Below, in pieces: positions 1 through 7,997 of a stretch of DNA of 63,506 bases. Source of the stretch: Prevotella sp. (lineage in GTDB: Bacteria; Bacteroidota; Bacteroidia; Bacteroidales; Bacteroidaceae); the NCBI GenBank assembly GCA_015060485.1, contig SUYI01000021.1, positions 1-63,506 of the forward strand, in the 5' to 3' direction. The first letter of the stretch is position 1, and each line of letters begins with the position of its first letter. The notes under the pieces were generated by a model that did not search any database, had not been told where the DNA came from, and worked only from the letters and a program-made list of their open reading frames with translations. The position numbers and the translations under genes are program-made.

Positions 1-751
1 ACAGCGAAACCCTCTTACTGAACGACAGGATGTCCATCCGGCTGATGTCTCGTGGATTGATGGCAAAGTCGTTATCAGGGAACAGCAAGTCCATCTTGGT
101 TTTCAGCCCTTCGTAGTCGGTAGCCTTCAGATAGCCGACATCGACCAACACCCTGTAGACTGCAAACCACATACGCCCATTCTTGATGTCGGACAGAACC
201 TGCGTCACAGCATCGGTCACCATTTCGTCAGTCACCACACGTTTCTGTTGTTCTTTGACCTCCTGCAACCTGCGACGTATGGTCGAGAATTTCGTACGGG
301 GAGCGCTCTTCCTCACTCCCGTCACCCTGCCCAGAATATAGACTGTCGAGTAGTCCGATACGCGGAAAGGCGGAAAATCGTCGTTGTCGGGCACAAACCA
401 CTCCTCATTATTCTCGTCACGGTAGTATGCCTTCAGCGTAGAGTCGCCGTCCAGCAATGCCACCACGACATCGCCGTCGTCATAATAGTCGCAGTATTTC
501 ACCATCACGTCGTCACCATCCTCTATGCCGGCATCCTTCATAGAATACCCGCGCACCTTGACGATATAATCGCACTTCTTCAGGAAATCCCTGGGCACCA
601 TCACATACTCTCCGTCGTAATCGCATGGCGCCTCGGGGAAACCGGCTGGCACACCATCGGCAAAATAAGGCACTGGAGTGTCACACAACTGTACGTTCAA
701 GCCCGACTGCTCCATCAGGCGCATCATTTCTTGAAATTCTTTCTTGTCCAT
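1..751 (-). CDS. UmuD-like S24 family peptidase with C-terminal extension (partial, runs off the left edge)
   Basis: About 250 codons are visible from the ATG at 751; the C-terminus lies outside the window. Residues 36-37 form an Ala-Gly pair in AGFPEA, which aligns with the UmuD self-cleavage site CGFPSP. Ser70 in GYSMKD and Lys107 in STLKAY are 37 residues apart, the same spacing as the Ser60/Lys97 dyad of UmuD. By family knowledge this is a self-cleaving SOS-type protease or mutagenesis accessory protein. Unlike UmuD (about 139 residues), it continues for more than 100 residues after the fold, with a motif GRMWFAVYRVL that I do not recognise. The start lies 15 bases after the stop of a 35-codon membrane peptide gene, suggesting a shared transcript. 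No polymerase partner is visible. The fold is confident; the role is inferred. Confidence 0.85.
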   Translation of the reverse strand, partial: MDKKEFQEMMRLMEQSGLNVQLCDTPVPYFADGVPAGFPEAPCDYDGEYVMVPRDFLKKCDYIVKVRGYSMKDAGIEDGDDVMVKYCDYYDDGDVVVALLDGDSTLKAYYRDENNEEWFVPDNDDFPPFRVSDYSTVYILGRVTGVRKSAPRTKFSTIRRRLQEVKEQQKRVVTDEMVTDAVTQVLSDIKNGRMWFAVYRVLVDVGYLKATDYEGLKTKMDLLFPDNDFAINPRDISRMDILSFSKRVSL

Positions 752-766
752 CCTTGATAGTTGGTT

Positions 767-874
767 TTAAATGTTAATTGAACCTTTGTTATTACCTAAA
801 TTCTCGATATAGCCGCCAGCCAGGTTGGCCACCGCTACGATTAAAATAAATGTGAAAAACATACCTGCCATCAT
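767..874 (-). CDS. small putative membrane peptide (35 aa)
   Basis: ATG at 874 opens a 35-codon frame ending TAA. It begins MMAGMFFTFILIVAVANLAG, a single hydrophobic helix, and then has a short polar tail rich in Asn and Gly. An A/T-rich leader precedes the start, as is usual for Bacteroidota. It ends 15 bases before the UmuD-like gene and starts just after the terminator of the WYL gene, so it may share a transcript with the peptidase. There is no homology evidence; the frame could be fortuitous, but its composition is that of a real one-helix membrane peptide. Confidence 0.4.
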   Translation of the reverse strand: MMAGMFFTFILIVAVANLAGGYIENLGNNKGSINI

Positions 875-901
875 CTTATTAATTTTAAAGTTTACGGGTG
901 C

Positions 902-941
902 AAAATAAAAGGGGGGGTATCCAGTAAGTGTGGACACCCCC
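902..941 (-). terminator. intrinsic terminator of the WYL gene
   Basis: Reading leftward, GGGGGTGTCC (941-932) pairs with GGATACCCCC (922-913) with one G-U wobble around a 9-base loop, followed by CC and a T-rich tail (910-902). It sits directly downstream of the WYL gene stop. Confidence 0.8.
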
Positions 942-968
942 TACGACTGACTAAGAAATTAAGATTTA

Positions 969-1862
969 TTAACCTTGCATGCTCCTTTTCAGGGCTTCTT
1001 CCATGATGTGGCGCATTTTCGCCTTCAGGCTGGCAGGCTCCAGCACGTCAAGGCCGTCGACCTTCGACATCAGTTCGCTGACGAAGTCGATGGACGGCCG
1101 GATGTCTATCGCGAAGTCGGTGTGCCCGTCGGCGCTGCCCAGCTCGCGCTGCGACCGGTGCAGCGGCAGCGTGCGCAGCAGGTCGGCCATCTTGCCGTAC
1201 GCCCTCAACACCACGTGCTCCATGGGCGTGCCGTCGACCATCACACCGAAATATTCCGAGAAATACTCCTCCGACGAGAAACTGGCAGCACGCCGGAAAC
1301 GCTGGTCGGTCAGCGTGGCCGACAACATGCGGTCCAACGAGTAAACAGCCATGCGCTCGCCGTTGTCGGTCAGCAAGTACCACCGCTGACGGAACAACCG
1401 TACGGCGTACGGGTCGACAGGCTTCGTGTAAGCCTCGAAGCCGAATTTCCGATAGCCTATCGCGATGGTGCGCCGCTGGCGGATGGCCTGCATGATCACC
1501 GGCAGAAACTCATAGCCCGCAGGCACGTTCTCCAGAATGATGTCGTCCTTGATGGCCGCGCTGTTCGTCAGCGTCAGACCCGTGGTCAGCGTCGACAGCA
1601 TCCACTGCTTCGCCAGGTCGTTGTCAACCTCACCCGGATTGCTGATATAATAACGGTAGCAGCCGTCGCACTCTATGTCGAGCCCGAACATGTCGCGAAT
1701 GGCATCACGATACTTGTGGAAACTGCTGCGCGGCAGCGGGTTCCCCTCAGCCACCTCGTCCAGCACCCACTGCTCCTGCAGCTCCTTCAGCGTCATCCGA
1801 TGCCGCTTGCGCAGGATGTTCACCAGCCAAACATAGTGTTTGAATTGCAGTCCTGTATTCAT
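969..1862 (-). CDS. WYL-domain transcriptional regulator
   Basis: A 297-residue protein. Residues 1-65 contain a helix-turn-helix-like region (KHYVWLVNILRKRHRMTLKE and following). The middle and C-terminal parts match the WYL ligand-sensing fold, with the stretch AIGYRKFG near 130 and YAVRLFRQRWYLL near 150 followed by the C-terminal extension of the family. WYL proteins typically bind nucleic-acid or nucleotide ligands and regulate stress or defence genes; the specific target here is unknown. It is transcribed alone from a good promoter (boxes at 1908-1938) and closed by its own terminator. Divergent from the VapBC-like pair across a 327-base spacer. Confidence 0.85.
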   Translation of the reverse strand: MNTGLQFKHYVWLVNILRKRHRMTLKELQEQWVLDEVAEGNPLPRSSFHKYRDAIRDMFGLDIECDGCYRYYISNPGEVDNDLAKQWMLSTLTTGLTLTNSAAIKDDIILENVPAGYEFLPVIMQAIRQRRTIAIGYRKFGFEAYTKPVDPYAVRLFRQRWYLLTDNGERMAVYSLDRMLSATLTDQRFRRAASFSSEEYFSEYFGVMVDGTPMEHVVLRAYGKMADLLRTLPLHRSQRELGSADGHTDFAIDIRPSIDFVSELMSKVDGLDVLEPASLKAKMRHIMEEALKRSMQG

Positions 1863-1907
1863 TGTCTGTTTTTATGGATCATGGAGTCCCCGTAATCCTT
1901 ATGGTTG

Positions 1908-1938
1908 CAAAAGTAGCAAATATTTTGCAAAGCGCAAA
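1908..1938 (-). promoter_or_regulatory. Bacteroidota primary-sigma promoter of the WYL gene
   Basis: On the minus strand a TTTG -33 box (1938-1935) is followed after 19 bases by TACTTTTG (1915-1908), an exact TAnnTTTG match. Expected start near 1902, giving a leader of about 40 bases. Confidence 0.75.
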
Positions 1939-1964
1939 ACAATTCACACAATTATTTTCAAAAG

Positions 1965-2076
1965 GACCACGGATTGCACGGATGAAACGGATGATTTATA
2001 ACGACCACGAATTTTACGAATTAAACGAATTTATTTAAGACGACAACGGATTGAACGGATTGATAAAGGATCACGG
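1965..2076. repeat. degenerate short-word repeat: CACGGATT/CACGAATT family
   Basis: Three related blocks follow one another: ccacggattgcacggatg (from 1967), ccacgaattttacgaatt (from 2005) and acaacggattgaacggatt (from 2043). Each is a chain of 8-10 base words built on cacg(g/a)att and acg(g/a)a(t). A reverse-strand copy of the cacgaattt word lies between rnfG and rnfE (23206-23233). This block and the two flanking promoters account for most of the 1863-2189 spacer; I see no gene in it. Confidence 0.7.
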
Positions 2077-2132
2077 GACTATCCCCGCGGTACATTAGTT
2101 TCGATATAAAATGCAACTTTTCCTTGTTTTAT

Positions 2133-2163
2133 TTTGTCGTTTCAGTTTTTATCTTTATTTTTG
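2133..2163 (+). promoter_or_regulatory. promoter of the toxin-antitoxin pair
   Basis: TTTG at 2133-2136, a 19-base spacer, then TATTTTTG at 2156-2163, an exact match to the Bacteroidota consensus. The predicted start near 2170 excludes the upstream ATG at 2124 and supports translation from 2190. Confidence 0.75.
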
Positions 2164-2189
2164 CAGCAGAAATAAATAAAGATAAAGTT

Positions 2190-2459
2190 ATGAGTACGGC
2201 TGCATTGAATAATTTATGGACATACATAAAAGGATTGTCACTTTCGTATAGTGACCGCCAGTGGTTGGCTGAGCATCTTGTCGAGCCAGAAGAGATCGAG
2301 CACGCAAAGGAACGGAAGAAAGATGAACAGTTCGTCCGTGAAATGAGGGCTTTGCAGTATGAAGGACAGCCCACCGCGGAGGAGATGAAACGAATGATTC
2401 GTGAAAGTCATTATTTCGATAGCAACAAGGTAAGTTCCCAATATGCCGATGAAGAGTAA
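2190..2459 (+). CDS. antitoxin of a VapBC-type pair
   Basis: An 89-residue, charged protein. The ATG at 2190 was chosen because the promoter lies downstream of the longer ORF start at 2124 and the leader AAATAAATAAAGATAAAGTT is a typical A-rich Bacteroidota ribosome-binding region. The N-terminus (LWTYIKGLSLSYSDRQWLAE) is followed by an acidic/basic helix and a toxin-binding-like C-terminus. The gene overlaps the PIN-domain gene by 11-17 bases, the usual antitoxin-then-toxin order. I infer antitoxin mainly from size and position; no DNA-binding fold is obvious. Confidence 0.75.
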   Translation: MSTAALNNLWTYIKGLSLSYSDRQWLAEHLVEPEEIEHAKERKKDEQFVREMRALQYEGQPTAEEMKRMIRESHYFDSNKVSSQYADEE

Positions 2460-2871
2460 GCAGTATCTCCTTGATACAAACATTCTGATTGACATTCTCA
2501 ATGACAACCCTAAGGTTATGGAGAATTTGGCACAAGTAGGCACGCTTAAATGTTGCATGTCTACGATTTCTCTCCATGAGCTTTACTACGGTGCACAACT
2601 TGCCAGAGAAAAGAAAGAGGAATACTTTATTAAAGAGATGAATAAGATCTCCAGATTACTTGAGGTAATTGACGTGCATCCACTTGCCTCAGACGGGATA
2701 GACTATGCAAAGATTAAACATCTGCTTAAGGAACATGGCAATATGATTGACGATTTTGACATTGTCATTGCCGGACAGGCAATCAGCGAAGGCCTTACTG
2801 TGGTCACAGACAACATTAAGCATTTCAATCGCATTCCTGGCTTGAAGATTGTAAACTGGCTGGAACGTTAA
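2443..2871 (+). CDS. vapC: PIN-domain toxin, VapC-like ribonuclease
   Basis: 142 residues (140 if started at the second ATG, 2449). The PIN acidic centre is visible: the first Asp in YLLDTNILID, Glu in SLHELYYG, Asp in MIDDFDIVIA and Asp in VVTDNIKHFNRI near the C-terminus. The family cleaves RNA, often initiator tRNA or rRNA loops, in a Mg-dependent way and is held inactive by its cognate antitoxin. Translationally coupled to the preceding antitoxin gene. The RNA target here is unknown. Confidence 0.88.
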   Translation: MPMKSKQYLLDTNILIDILNDNPKVMENLAQVGTLKCCMSTISLHELYYGAQLAREKKEEYFIKEMNKISRLLEVIDVHPLASDGIDYAKIKHLLKEHGNMIDDFDIVIAGQAISEGLTVVTDNIKHFNRIPGLKIVNWLER

Positions 2872-2901
2872 TTCCTTCTTCATCCTTTTCAAACCGCACA
2901 C

Positions 2902-2943
2902 AAAAAATTTCCCGAGACTCGATATGAATCTCGGGAAAATTTA
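2902..2943. terminator. bidirectional terminator between vapC and the lipoprotein gene
   Basis: tttcccgaga (2908-2917) and tctcgggaaa (2929-2938) form a perfect 10-bp stem with an 11-base loop. A-runs on the left and T-rich sequence on the right let it act on both strands; the two flanking genes converge here. Confidence 0.85.
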
Positions 2944-2973
2944 TGATCAGAGAACCGAAATCCCTTGATTCTC

Positions 2974-4941
2974 CTACGGCTTCAGCGTCCAGGTATTGTT
3001 AGTGTCGTCGTCCGTGGTCGATTTAGTGAATTGCAGGTCATTGTAAGTCCTGTCGGAAGGTACACTGTAATTTCCATCTTCGCCTCCGTTGAATATCTCT
3101 ATTCCGCCGAACGTGATGCGGCCGCACTTATAAAAGTCGTTGTTCTCGCCATTGCGCGTCCCGATGCTCATCGTTGCGCCGCTGCCGCGGATGGCAGTCA
3201 CGCTGACGAAGCCTTCGCCCTTGCTGATGCTGATGGCGCCACACTCGGCCTTTTTTTCATCATCTCCTTCTCCTGTGCCGATGCCCGTAGCATTGTTGCC
3301 GCCCTTGGCCATGACGGTGCCGCCGCTGATGCTGATGCTGCCGCTCTTGCCCCTCTGGCCGGTGCCGATGCCCGCGCCTTTTTCACCGCCGTTGGCCGTG
3401 ACCCTCGCCGAGCCGCTGATGCTGATGGCGCCGCACTGCGATGTACCGTTAAATCCGTATCCGCTGCCGATGCCCGCGCCGCTTTCGCCGCCCGTGGCCG
3501 TGACGGTGCCGCCCGTGATGGTGATGTCGCCGCACTGCGATGTAGCGTAATTTCCATTTCCGCTGCCGATGCCCGCACCGTCTTCGGCGCCCGTGGCCGT
3601 GACGGTGCCGCCCGTGATGGTGATGTCGCCGCAGCTGCTTTTATATCCGCTGCCGATGCCCGCGCCTCTACCGCCGTTGGCCGTGACGGTGCCGCCCTCG
3701 ATGCGGATGTTACCGCAGCTGCCGCCGTCATTTTTTGTGCCGATGCCCGCGCCGAAGTTTCTGCAGGTGGCCGTCAGCGAGCCGCTGCCGCGGATGGTGA
3801 GCGTCTTGCCCGTCGGGCCGGGCTGCAGGCCGGGATAGTGGCGGTTGAAGTTCTCCACCGCGTTCGTCCCGTCAAGGATGATGGTCGCGTCGCCCTCGCA
3901 GGTCAGGCCCGCCCAGAGTTCGTGGGAGTCATCGGTGTGCACGCCGTTGATCGTGGCATTGCTGAGCGTCACCGTCGCCCCGGCGGCAATCGATATCTTG
4001 TACTTCTGCGTCGCGCCGTTGAGCGTACCCGTCAGCATGTCGCCGTCCTGCGCTGTATAGTCGGCCGTGAGCGCGGCTAGGCTCACCACGCGCTTCATCT
4101 TCACCTTGATGTCGTAGAACTTGCCGTTCTGTAATGTCACGCCTGTCTTCGTGTAGGTGTACGTGTCTGAGCCCACGGTGGCGGTGAGGGTGACGATTCT
4201 CGTGCCCGTGAAGCCCCCAATGGCTGCATAGACTACGCCCGCGCCCGTGTTCTCACCGTAGGCGTTCGCCGTGTACGTCGCATCGGTCATGCCTGTGAGC
4301 GGGTAGTCGCTCGGTTCCCAATCGTATACGGCGGGGATGTTGATATTCAGCGCACTGGCGTTGAGCGGCGTGCCCGCCTTGTCCAGCAAGTGGAAGCGCA
4401 CCACGGCCATGGCGTTGTCGAAGACCGCCGTGCCCTCGGTGAGCGTGATGTTGTTCGACGCATCGACCGATGCCACGTGGACGATGCAGTTGGCTAAGTC
4501 AAGATGGTTCGATATATACTCCAGCGTGCCCTGCTGCTTATCCCAATCGCCGTCGCGGACAATGCTGAGGTACAGCACGTCGCCCTCCACGATGGTGCCC
4601 GTCAGCGTGCCCGTCAGCGTGGTCGAGGCACCGTCGCTCTGAGCCGTCAGCGTGCCGAGGTCGGCTTGTCTGCCAGGAGTTTCATTCGAGACACTCACCG
4701 TCTCGCCCGTCTTCCACGTGGCGTTGAGCGTCTTGCCGTCGGTGCTGAGCGAGAGGGCTCGGGTCGTAGCGCCGTCGCCCTTGCTGGCCGTGACGCTCAA
4801 CGTGTATGTCTTCGGTGCGCCCGTCGTCGTCGGCTCGTCGGTGATGTTGTCGTCGTTCGTGCAAGCCGTCATTCCTATCGCGAGGGCTGCGGCCATGACC
4901 AGCCAGCCCGCTGTCTTCTGAATCCTGTTCTTCATCGTCAT
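2974..4941 (-). CDS. Mfa/fimbrillin-like lipoprotein with glycine-rich beta-helix-type repeats
   Basis: About 655 residues from the ATG at 4941 (or 4935, MKNRIQ). A lipoprotein signal ends in the lipobox GMTAC, so the protein should be lipidated and exported. The N-terminal part (TTRALSLSTDGKTLNATW) resembles the Mfa-like/fimbrillin family. The C-terminal third has six or seven imperfect repeats, each with GAGIGSG or a variant followed by CGDITITGGTVTATG-type strands, consistent with a right-handed beta helix as in carbohydrate-binding repeat proteins. A GGGAGGAC sequence precedes the start, unusual for Bacteroidota. It lies 13 bases after a 43-codon gene, forming a two-gene operon. The strong GC-rich repeat produces several long antisense frames that are not genes. 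Function is inferred as surface adhesion or glycan binding. Confidence 0.8.
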   Translation of the reverse strand: MTMKNRIQKTAGWLVMAAALAIGMTACTNDDNITDEPTTTGAPKTYTLSVTASKGDGATTRALSLSTDGKTLNATWKTGETVSVSNETPGRQADLGTLTAQSDGASTTLTGTLTGTIVEGDVLYLSIVRDGDWDKQQGTLEYISNHLDLANCIVHVASVDASNNITLTEGTAVFDNAMAVVRFHLLDKAGTPLNASALNINIPAVYDWEPSDYPLTGMTDATYTANAYGENTGAGVVYAAIGGFTGTRIVTLTATVGSDTYTYTKTGVTLQNGKFYDIKVKMKRVVSLAALTADYTAQDGDMLTGTLNGATQKYKISIAAGATVTLSNATINGVHTDDSHELWAGLTCEGDATIILDGTNAVENFNRHYPGLQPGPTGKTLTIRGSGSLTATCRNFGAGIGTKNDGGSCGNIRIEGGTVTANGGRGAGIGSGYKSSCGDITITGGTVTATGAEDGAGIGSGNGNYATSQCGDITITGGTVTATGGESGAGIGSGYGFNGTSQCGAISISGSARVTANGGEKGAGIGTGQRGKSGSISISGGTVMAKGGNNATGIGTGEGDDEKKAECGAISISKGEGFVSVTAIRGSGATMSIGTRNGENNDFYKCGRITFGGIEIFNGGEDGNYSVPSDRTYNDLQFTKSTTDDDTNNTWTLKP

Positions 4942-4954
4942 GTCCTCCCTCAAC

Positions 4955-5086
4955 TTATTCGTCACTCCAATCCTCTTCGATGGCCGTGCCATAGCTCTGG
5001 CGCGTCCCGCTGGTCAGCAGCATCATCGTGCGGTGCTGCAACTCGACGACCCGCATCGTCGGTTTCTCGTAATCTTTACGTTTCAT
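4955..5086 (-). CDS. small conserved-type leader protein (43 aa)
   Basis: ATG at 5086 to TAA at 4955. The protein begins MKRKDYEKPTMRVVELQHRT, has a short hydrophobic middle (MMLLTSG) and an acidic end (EEDWSDE). This matches, from memory, a class of very short Bacteroidales proteins with a K-x-Y-x-K-P-x-x-x-V-V-E-L start that precede Mfa-like or other exported proteins. It is the first gene after the promoter and ends 13 bases before the lipoprotein start. Its role is unknown. Confidence 0.7.
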   Translation of the reverse strand: MKRKDYEKPTMRVVELQHRTMMLLTSGTRQSYGTAIEEDWSDE

Positions 5087-5159
5087 TGTTCTATTATAAT
5101 GATCATGTTAAAGTTGATTGAAATCTGTCAAGTCCCCGTACCGGACCCGAATCCGCCTG

Positions 5160-5167
5160 CAAAATTA
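5160..5167 (-). promoter_or_regulatory. -7 box for the 43-aa gene and lipoprotein
   Basis: Minus-strand TAATTTTG (5167-5160) followed by CA matches the -7 consensus exactly. A convincing -33 TTTG at the right spacing is not visible. Predicted leader is about 65 bases. Confidence 0.5.
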
Positions 5168-5279
5168 AGCAATTATTTTCAATTACCGCACGATGATTGC
5201 GTTAAATAATCCTATCGTCTCACACACTTTCTTAGACCTGATAGGGTCTGAGTGTGGCGTTGCATTCCTCAGTCGCTGA

Positions 5280-7997
5280 TTAGTGGCGGCAGAGGTGTGC
5301 ATAGGGACAGGTGCTGCAGGTGCGCTGGTCGTTGGTGGGCACGAAGGGAACGTCGGGTGAGAACATCTCCGTGATTTTTTCGTCTAACAGCTCGCAGAAA
5401 CGGTCAGCGTATTGTGCGATGTCGCGGACGGGGTCGCGGCCGATGCAGAGGGTGGGGTCGTAGCCGTTGCCTCCGGCGTGTTGAATGAAAATAAGGGCGG
5501 GGGAGACTTTGAACTTTGTCATCGACGAAGTCGCTTTGACCTTAGTCAAAGAACTTTGGCGACGGATGATGTCGGCATAGACAAAGGTCTGCAGATAGTA
5601 GTCGGCGTGTTCGCGGATGTTCTCGGGTTGGAAAATGGCCTCGACGTCGGGCATGGGCTTGGGTAGTTTGCTGCCCGTCTTGTAGTCGACGACACGGATG
5701 TATTCGTCGTTGCCATTGGTGATGAGGTCGAGACGGTCGATGCGTCCTCCGATTTTTCCGGGTTGGTAGTGGGTCGTGTGCGGTGTGAGCTGACGGGTCA
5801 CGTCGAATTCCAGTCCGAGAATGGTGAAGGGTGCCAACCGCATGTCGATGGTGATGAGCTGGCGCAGGTAGTGGATAATGACCTCGCGGTTGATGAGTTG
5901 CAGGCCGCGCTTGGGAGCGAATGGAATGACGCGATGGAAAGCCTCGTCGACGGCACGCTCGATTTCGACCTTCGACTTCAGCAGGTGTTCGAGCAGGGGT
6001 TTGTCGATGTGGCGGGGCAGCTGGTGGTAGATGATGTCGGCTGCTTCGTGGAAGATGGTGCCGAAGATGCGGTTGTCGAGTTCCTGTTCGTCGCCAGGGG
6101 TGTCGGGCTGCTGAATATCGGCCACGTAGAGGTAGTAGAACTGCAGGGGACAGCGCATGTATCTTGTGATGGCCGTGGGCGAGAGGATAGGGTGCTGGGT
6201 GGTGAACTGCGACTGCATGACGTGCAGGACATGAGGTGTCTTTTCGATGGGGCGTGGTTGCCACTTTTGCACTGATTGTCCGGACTGGAGGGTTCGACGG
6301 ATGATGGTGTGGGGGCTCTCGACCATCAGCTGGAGCATGAAACGGCTCATCTCGCCCCGCTGGCCGTCCTCGGTGGAGCTGTTGTAGAGGATGGTGACGT
6401 CGGCGGCGCGTTGCAGCAGGCGGTGGAAGTAGTAGGCGTAGATGGTGACTTTGTTTTCGATGGTGGTCAGCTCGTAGGCCTGGCGGATGCTATGCGGGAT
6501 GAACGACGAGTCGTTGACGCCACGCGGAATGTTGCCCTCGTTGCAGGAGAGCAACAACACATGGTCGAAGTCGAGGTTTCTGGTCTCGAGGACGCCCATG
6601 ACCTGAATGCCTTCTGCCGGCTCGCCATGGAAAGGAATGCTGGTTTGCTGGATAATCTGTGTTATCAGACGCTGCAGGGTTATCTGGTCTACCGTCAGAT
6701 CGCCGCTTTGCCGGAGGTTGTCGATACGGTTGACGAGTGTATAGGCCCTGAACAGCGATTCCTGGAACAGCGGGTCGCTGATGTCGTCTTTTCCCTGAGT
6801 GGCCACCTCGCGCAGGATTTGCAGAAGCGGTTGCTGGTCGTCGCTGATGTACCGGGCATAGGGGTGGCGCTGGAAGATGCGCAGCAGGCGGGGTGTGCGT
6901 CCCAGCAGCTGCAGGTTGAACCAGATGTCGATGAGCGATGCCACAGGGGTCTGCGACAGGGGGTAGCCCGTGGTGACGTTGACCTTGTCGACCTCGTCGG
7001 GCAGACAATGGACGACGGTTTGTAGCAGGTTCTCGTTGCATAGCACGATAGCCGTCCGGCGACCATCCTTCAGACGCTGGTTTTCGCGCAGCCACGTGCT
7101 GACGTAGCGTGCCTGGATGTCCTCCGTGGGGGCTGAGATGTAGCTGACGTGCTTGGGGTGCTTGAAGTTTCCGTAGATTTCTTCCGACGTCACGTCGAGC
7201 TCGTTGGGGAAGTGCTCCAAGTAACGGCTAATGTACTGTCCGGCCTCGTGGCGCTTCATGTAGTAATGGTCGAAATCCCAATAGAAATGTGCCTTGCCTG
7301 CCTTCTTCAATTCGCTGAAGAGCTGCACCTCGACTTTCTGCAGCAGATTAAAGCCAACGAACAGATAATGGTCGTAGGGGAGGGGTGAGGGTTGAGGTTT
7401 GAGGTCTTCGACGACGTGTCGGTAGAGTGCTCCCTCATAGGCCAGGCCCTGCGCGCCAAGACGACGGTTGAAATCGTGATAGATGTCGGCAAAGTGGCTC
7501 CAGAGACTGAGAAAGCGCTCTTTTAACTCGCTGTTGTGATTTTCAGAGAAATTGCTGAAGAAGCGGTGAATCATCTGGCGCTGCTCGTCGGTGAGGTAAG
7601 AGATGTCGTCGAGTTCATGGATGTCGCGCAGATTGGCAAAGACGCGGTCGGCGTCGGCCATATTCTTGTCGATGTCGTCGAAGTCGGTCAGTAACAGCTG
7701 TCCCCAGCCATAGAACTTGTCGAGGGTCTCGTCGGACTGCGTACACTGGCAGAACGACTTGTGTAGGTCGCACACCAGCTTGATGGGGTCGGCAACCTGA
7801 AGACCGGACTGCTGACGATAGAGTTCGCTGATGGTGATGCAGGCAGGACTCCAGATGGGCTGCCCTGCGGAGCGTGCCAGGTGTTCGTTGAGAAACAGGG
7901 AGGCGCGCTTGTTGGGAAACACTACTGCCACGCGTGACAGGTCTGTGCCGTACTTGCTGAGCATGTCGTCGGCAACATATGCCAGGAATTCTTTCAT
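5280..7997 (-). CDS. addB: AddB-like ATP-dependent nuclease subunit (PD-(D/E)XK family)
   Basis: 905 residues. The C-terminal nuclease has GTIFHEAAD near 645, GGRIDRLD near 750 and VVDYKTG near 770. A Cys in MRCPLQFYY near 613 together with CSTCPYAHLC at the C-terminus gives the four-Cys iron-sulfur arrangement of AddB. AddAB processes double-strand DNA ends for RecA loading. The start ATGA overlaps the addA stop by four bases, so the two are coupled. Two stretches look like in-frame insertions of repeat words: one encoding KPQPSPLP (7377-7405) and one encoding SSLTKVKATSSMTKFK (5504-5562). N-terminal helicase-like motifs are degenerate, as is usual for AddB. Confidence 0.88.
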   Translation of the reverse strand: MKEFLAYVADDMLSKYGTDLSRVAVVFPNKRASLFLNEHLARSAGQPIWSPACITISELYRQQSGLQVADPIKLVCDLHKSFCQCTQSDETLDKFYGWGQLLLTDFDDIDKNMADADRVFANLRDIHELDDISYLTDEQRQMIHRFFSNFSENHNSELKERFLSLWSHFADIYHDFNRRLGAQGLAYEGALYRHVVEDLKPQPSPLPYDHYLFVGFNLLQKVEVQLFSELKKAGKAHFYWDFDHYYMKRHEAGQYISRYLEHFPNELDVTSEEIYGNFKHPKHVSYISAPTEDIQARYVSTWLRENQRLKDGRRTAIVLCNENLLQTVVHCLPDEVDKVNVTTGYPLSQTPVASLIDIWFNLQLLGRTPRLLRIFQRHPYARYISDDQQPLLQILREVATQGKDDISDPLFQESLFRAYTLVNRIDNLRQSGDLTVDQITLQRLITQIIQQTSIPFHGEPAEGIQVMGVLETRNLDFDHVLLLSCNEGNIPRGVNDSSFIPHSIRQAYELTTIENKVTIYAYYFHRLLQRAADVTILYNSSTEDGQRGEMSRFMLQLMVESPHTIIRRTLQSGQSVQKWQPRPIEKTPHVLHVMQSQFTTQHPILSPTAITRYMRCPLQFYYLYVADIQQPDTPGDEQELDNRIFGTIFHEAADIIYHQLPRHIDKPLLEHLLKSKVEIERAVDEAFHRVIPFAPKRGLQLINREVIIHYLRQLITIDMRLAPFTILGLEFDVTRQLTPHTTHYQPGKIGGRIDRLDLITNGNDEYIRVVDYKTGSKLPKPMPDVEAIFQPENIREHADYYLQTFVYADIIRRQSSLTKVKATSSMTKFKVSPALIFIQHAGGNGYDPTLCIGRDPVRDIAQYADRFCELLDEKITEMFSPDVPFVPTNDQRTCSTCPYAHLCRH
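5504..5562. repeat. in-frame repeat-like insert in addB
   Basis: Contains gaactttg, ctttgaccttagtcaaag (a 7-bp palindrome with 4-base loop) and gaactttgg, all variants of the (T)TTGAACTTTG word also found between rnfC and rnfD. It encodes a Ser/Thr/Lys-rich stretch between conserved nuclease segments. Confidence 0.5.
7377..7405. repeat. in-frame short-word repeat in addB (GAGGGTTGAGGT type)
   Basis: ggggaggggtgagg followed by gttgaggtttgagg is a chain of degenerate 7-base words; on the coding strand it encodes a Pro-rich KPQPSPLP segment. Confidence 0.5.

Noticed and set aside
248..757. 169-codon plus-strand frame
   Set aside because: Antisense to the UmuD-like gene, which has catalytic motifs in its own frame.
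1965..2076. Possible CRISPR-like array in the WYL/antitoxin spacer
   Set aside because: The blocks are degenerate words without constant repeats or unique spacers of equal length, and no cas genes are present.
2965..4080. 371-codon plus-strand frame rich in Ala/Asp/Arg
   Set aside because: Reverse reading of the glycine-rich repeats of the lipoprotein; repetitive composition only.
5218..5262. Hairpin after addB (cacact/agtgtg plus agacc/ggtct)
   Set aside because: Interrupted stem and no T-run; not enough to call a terminator or riboswitch.
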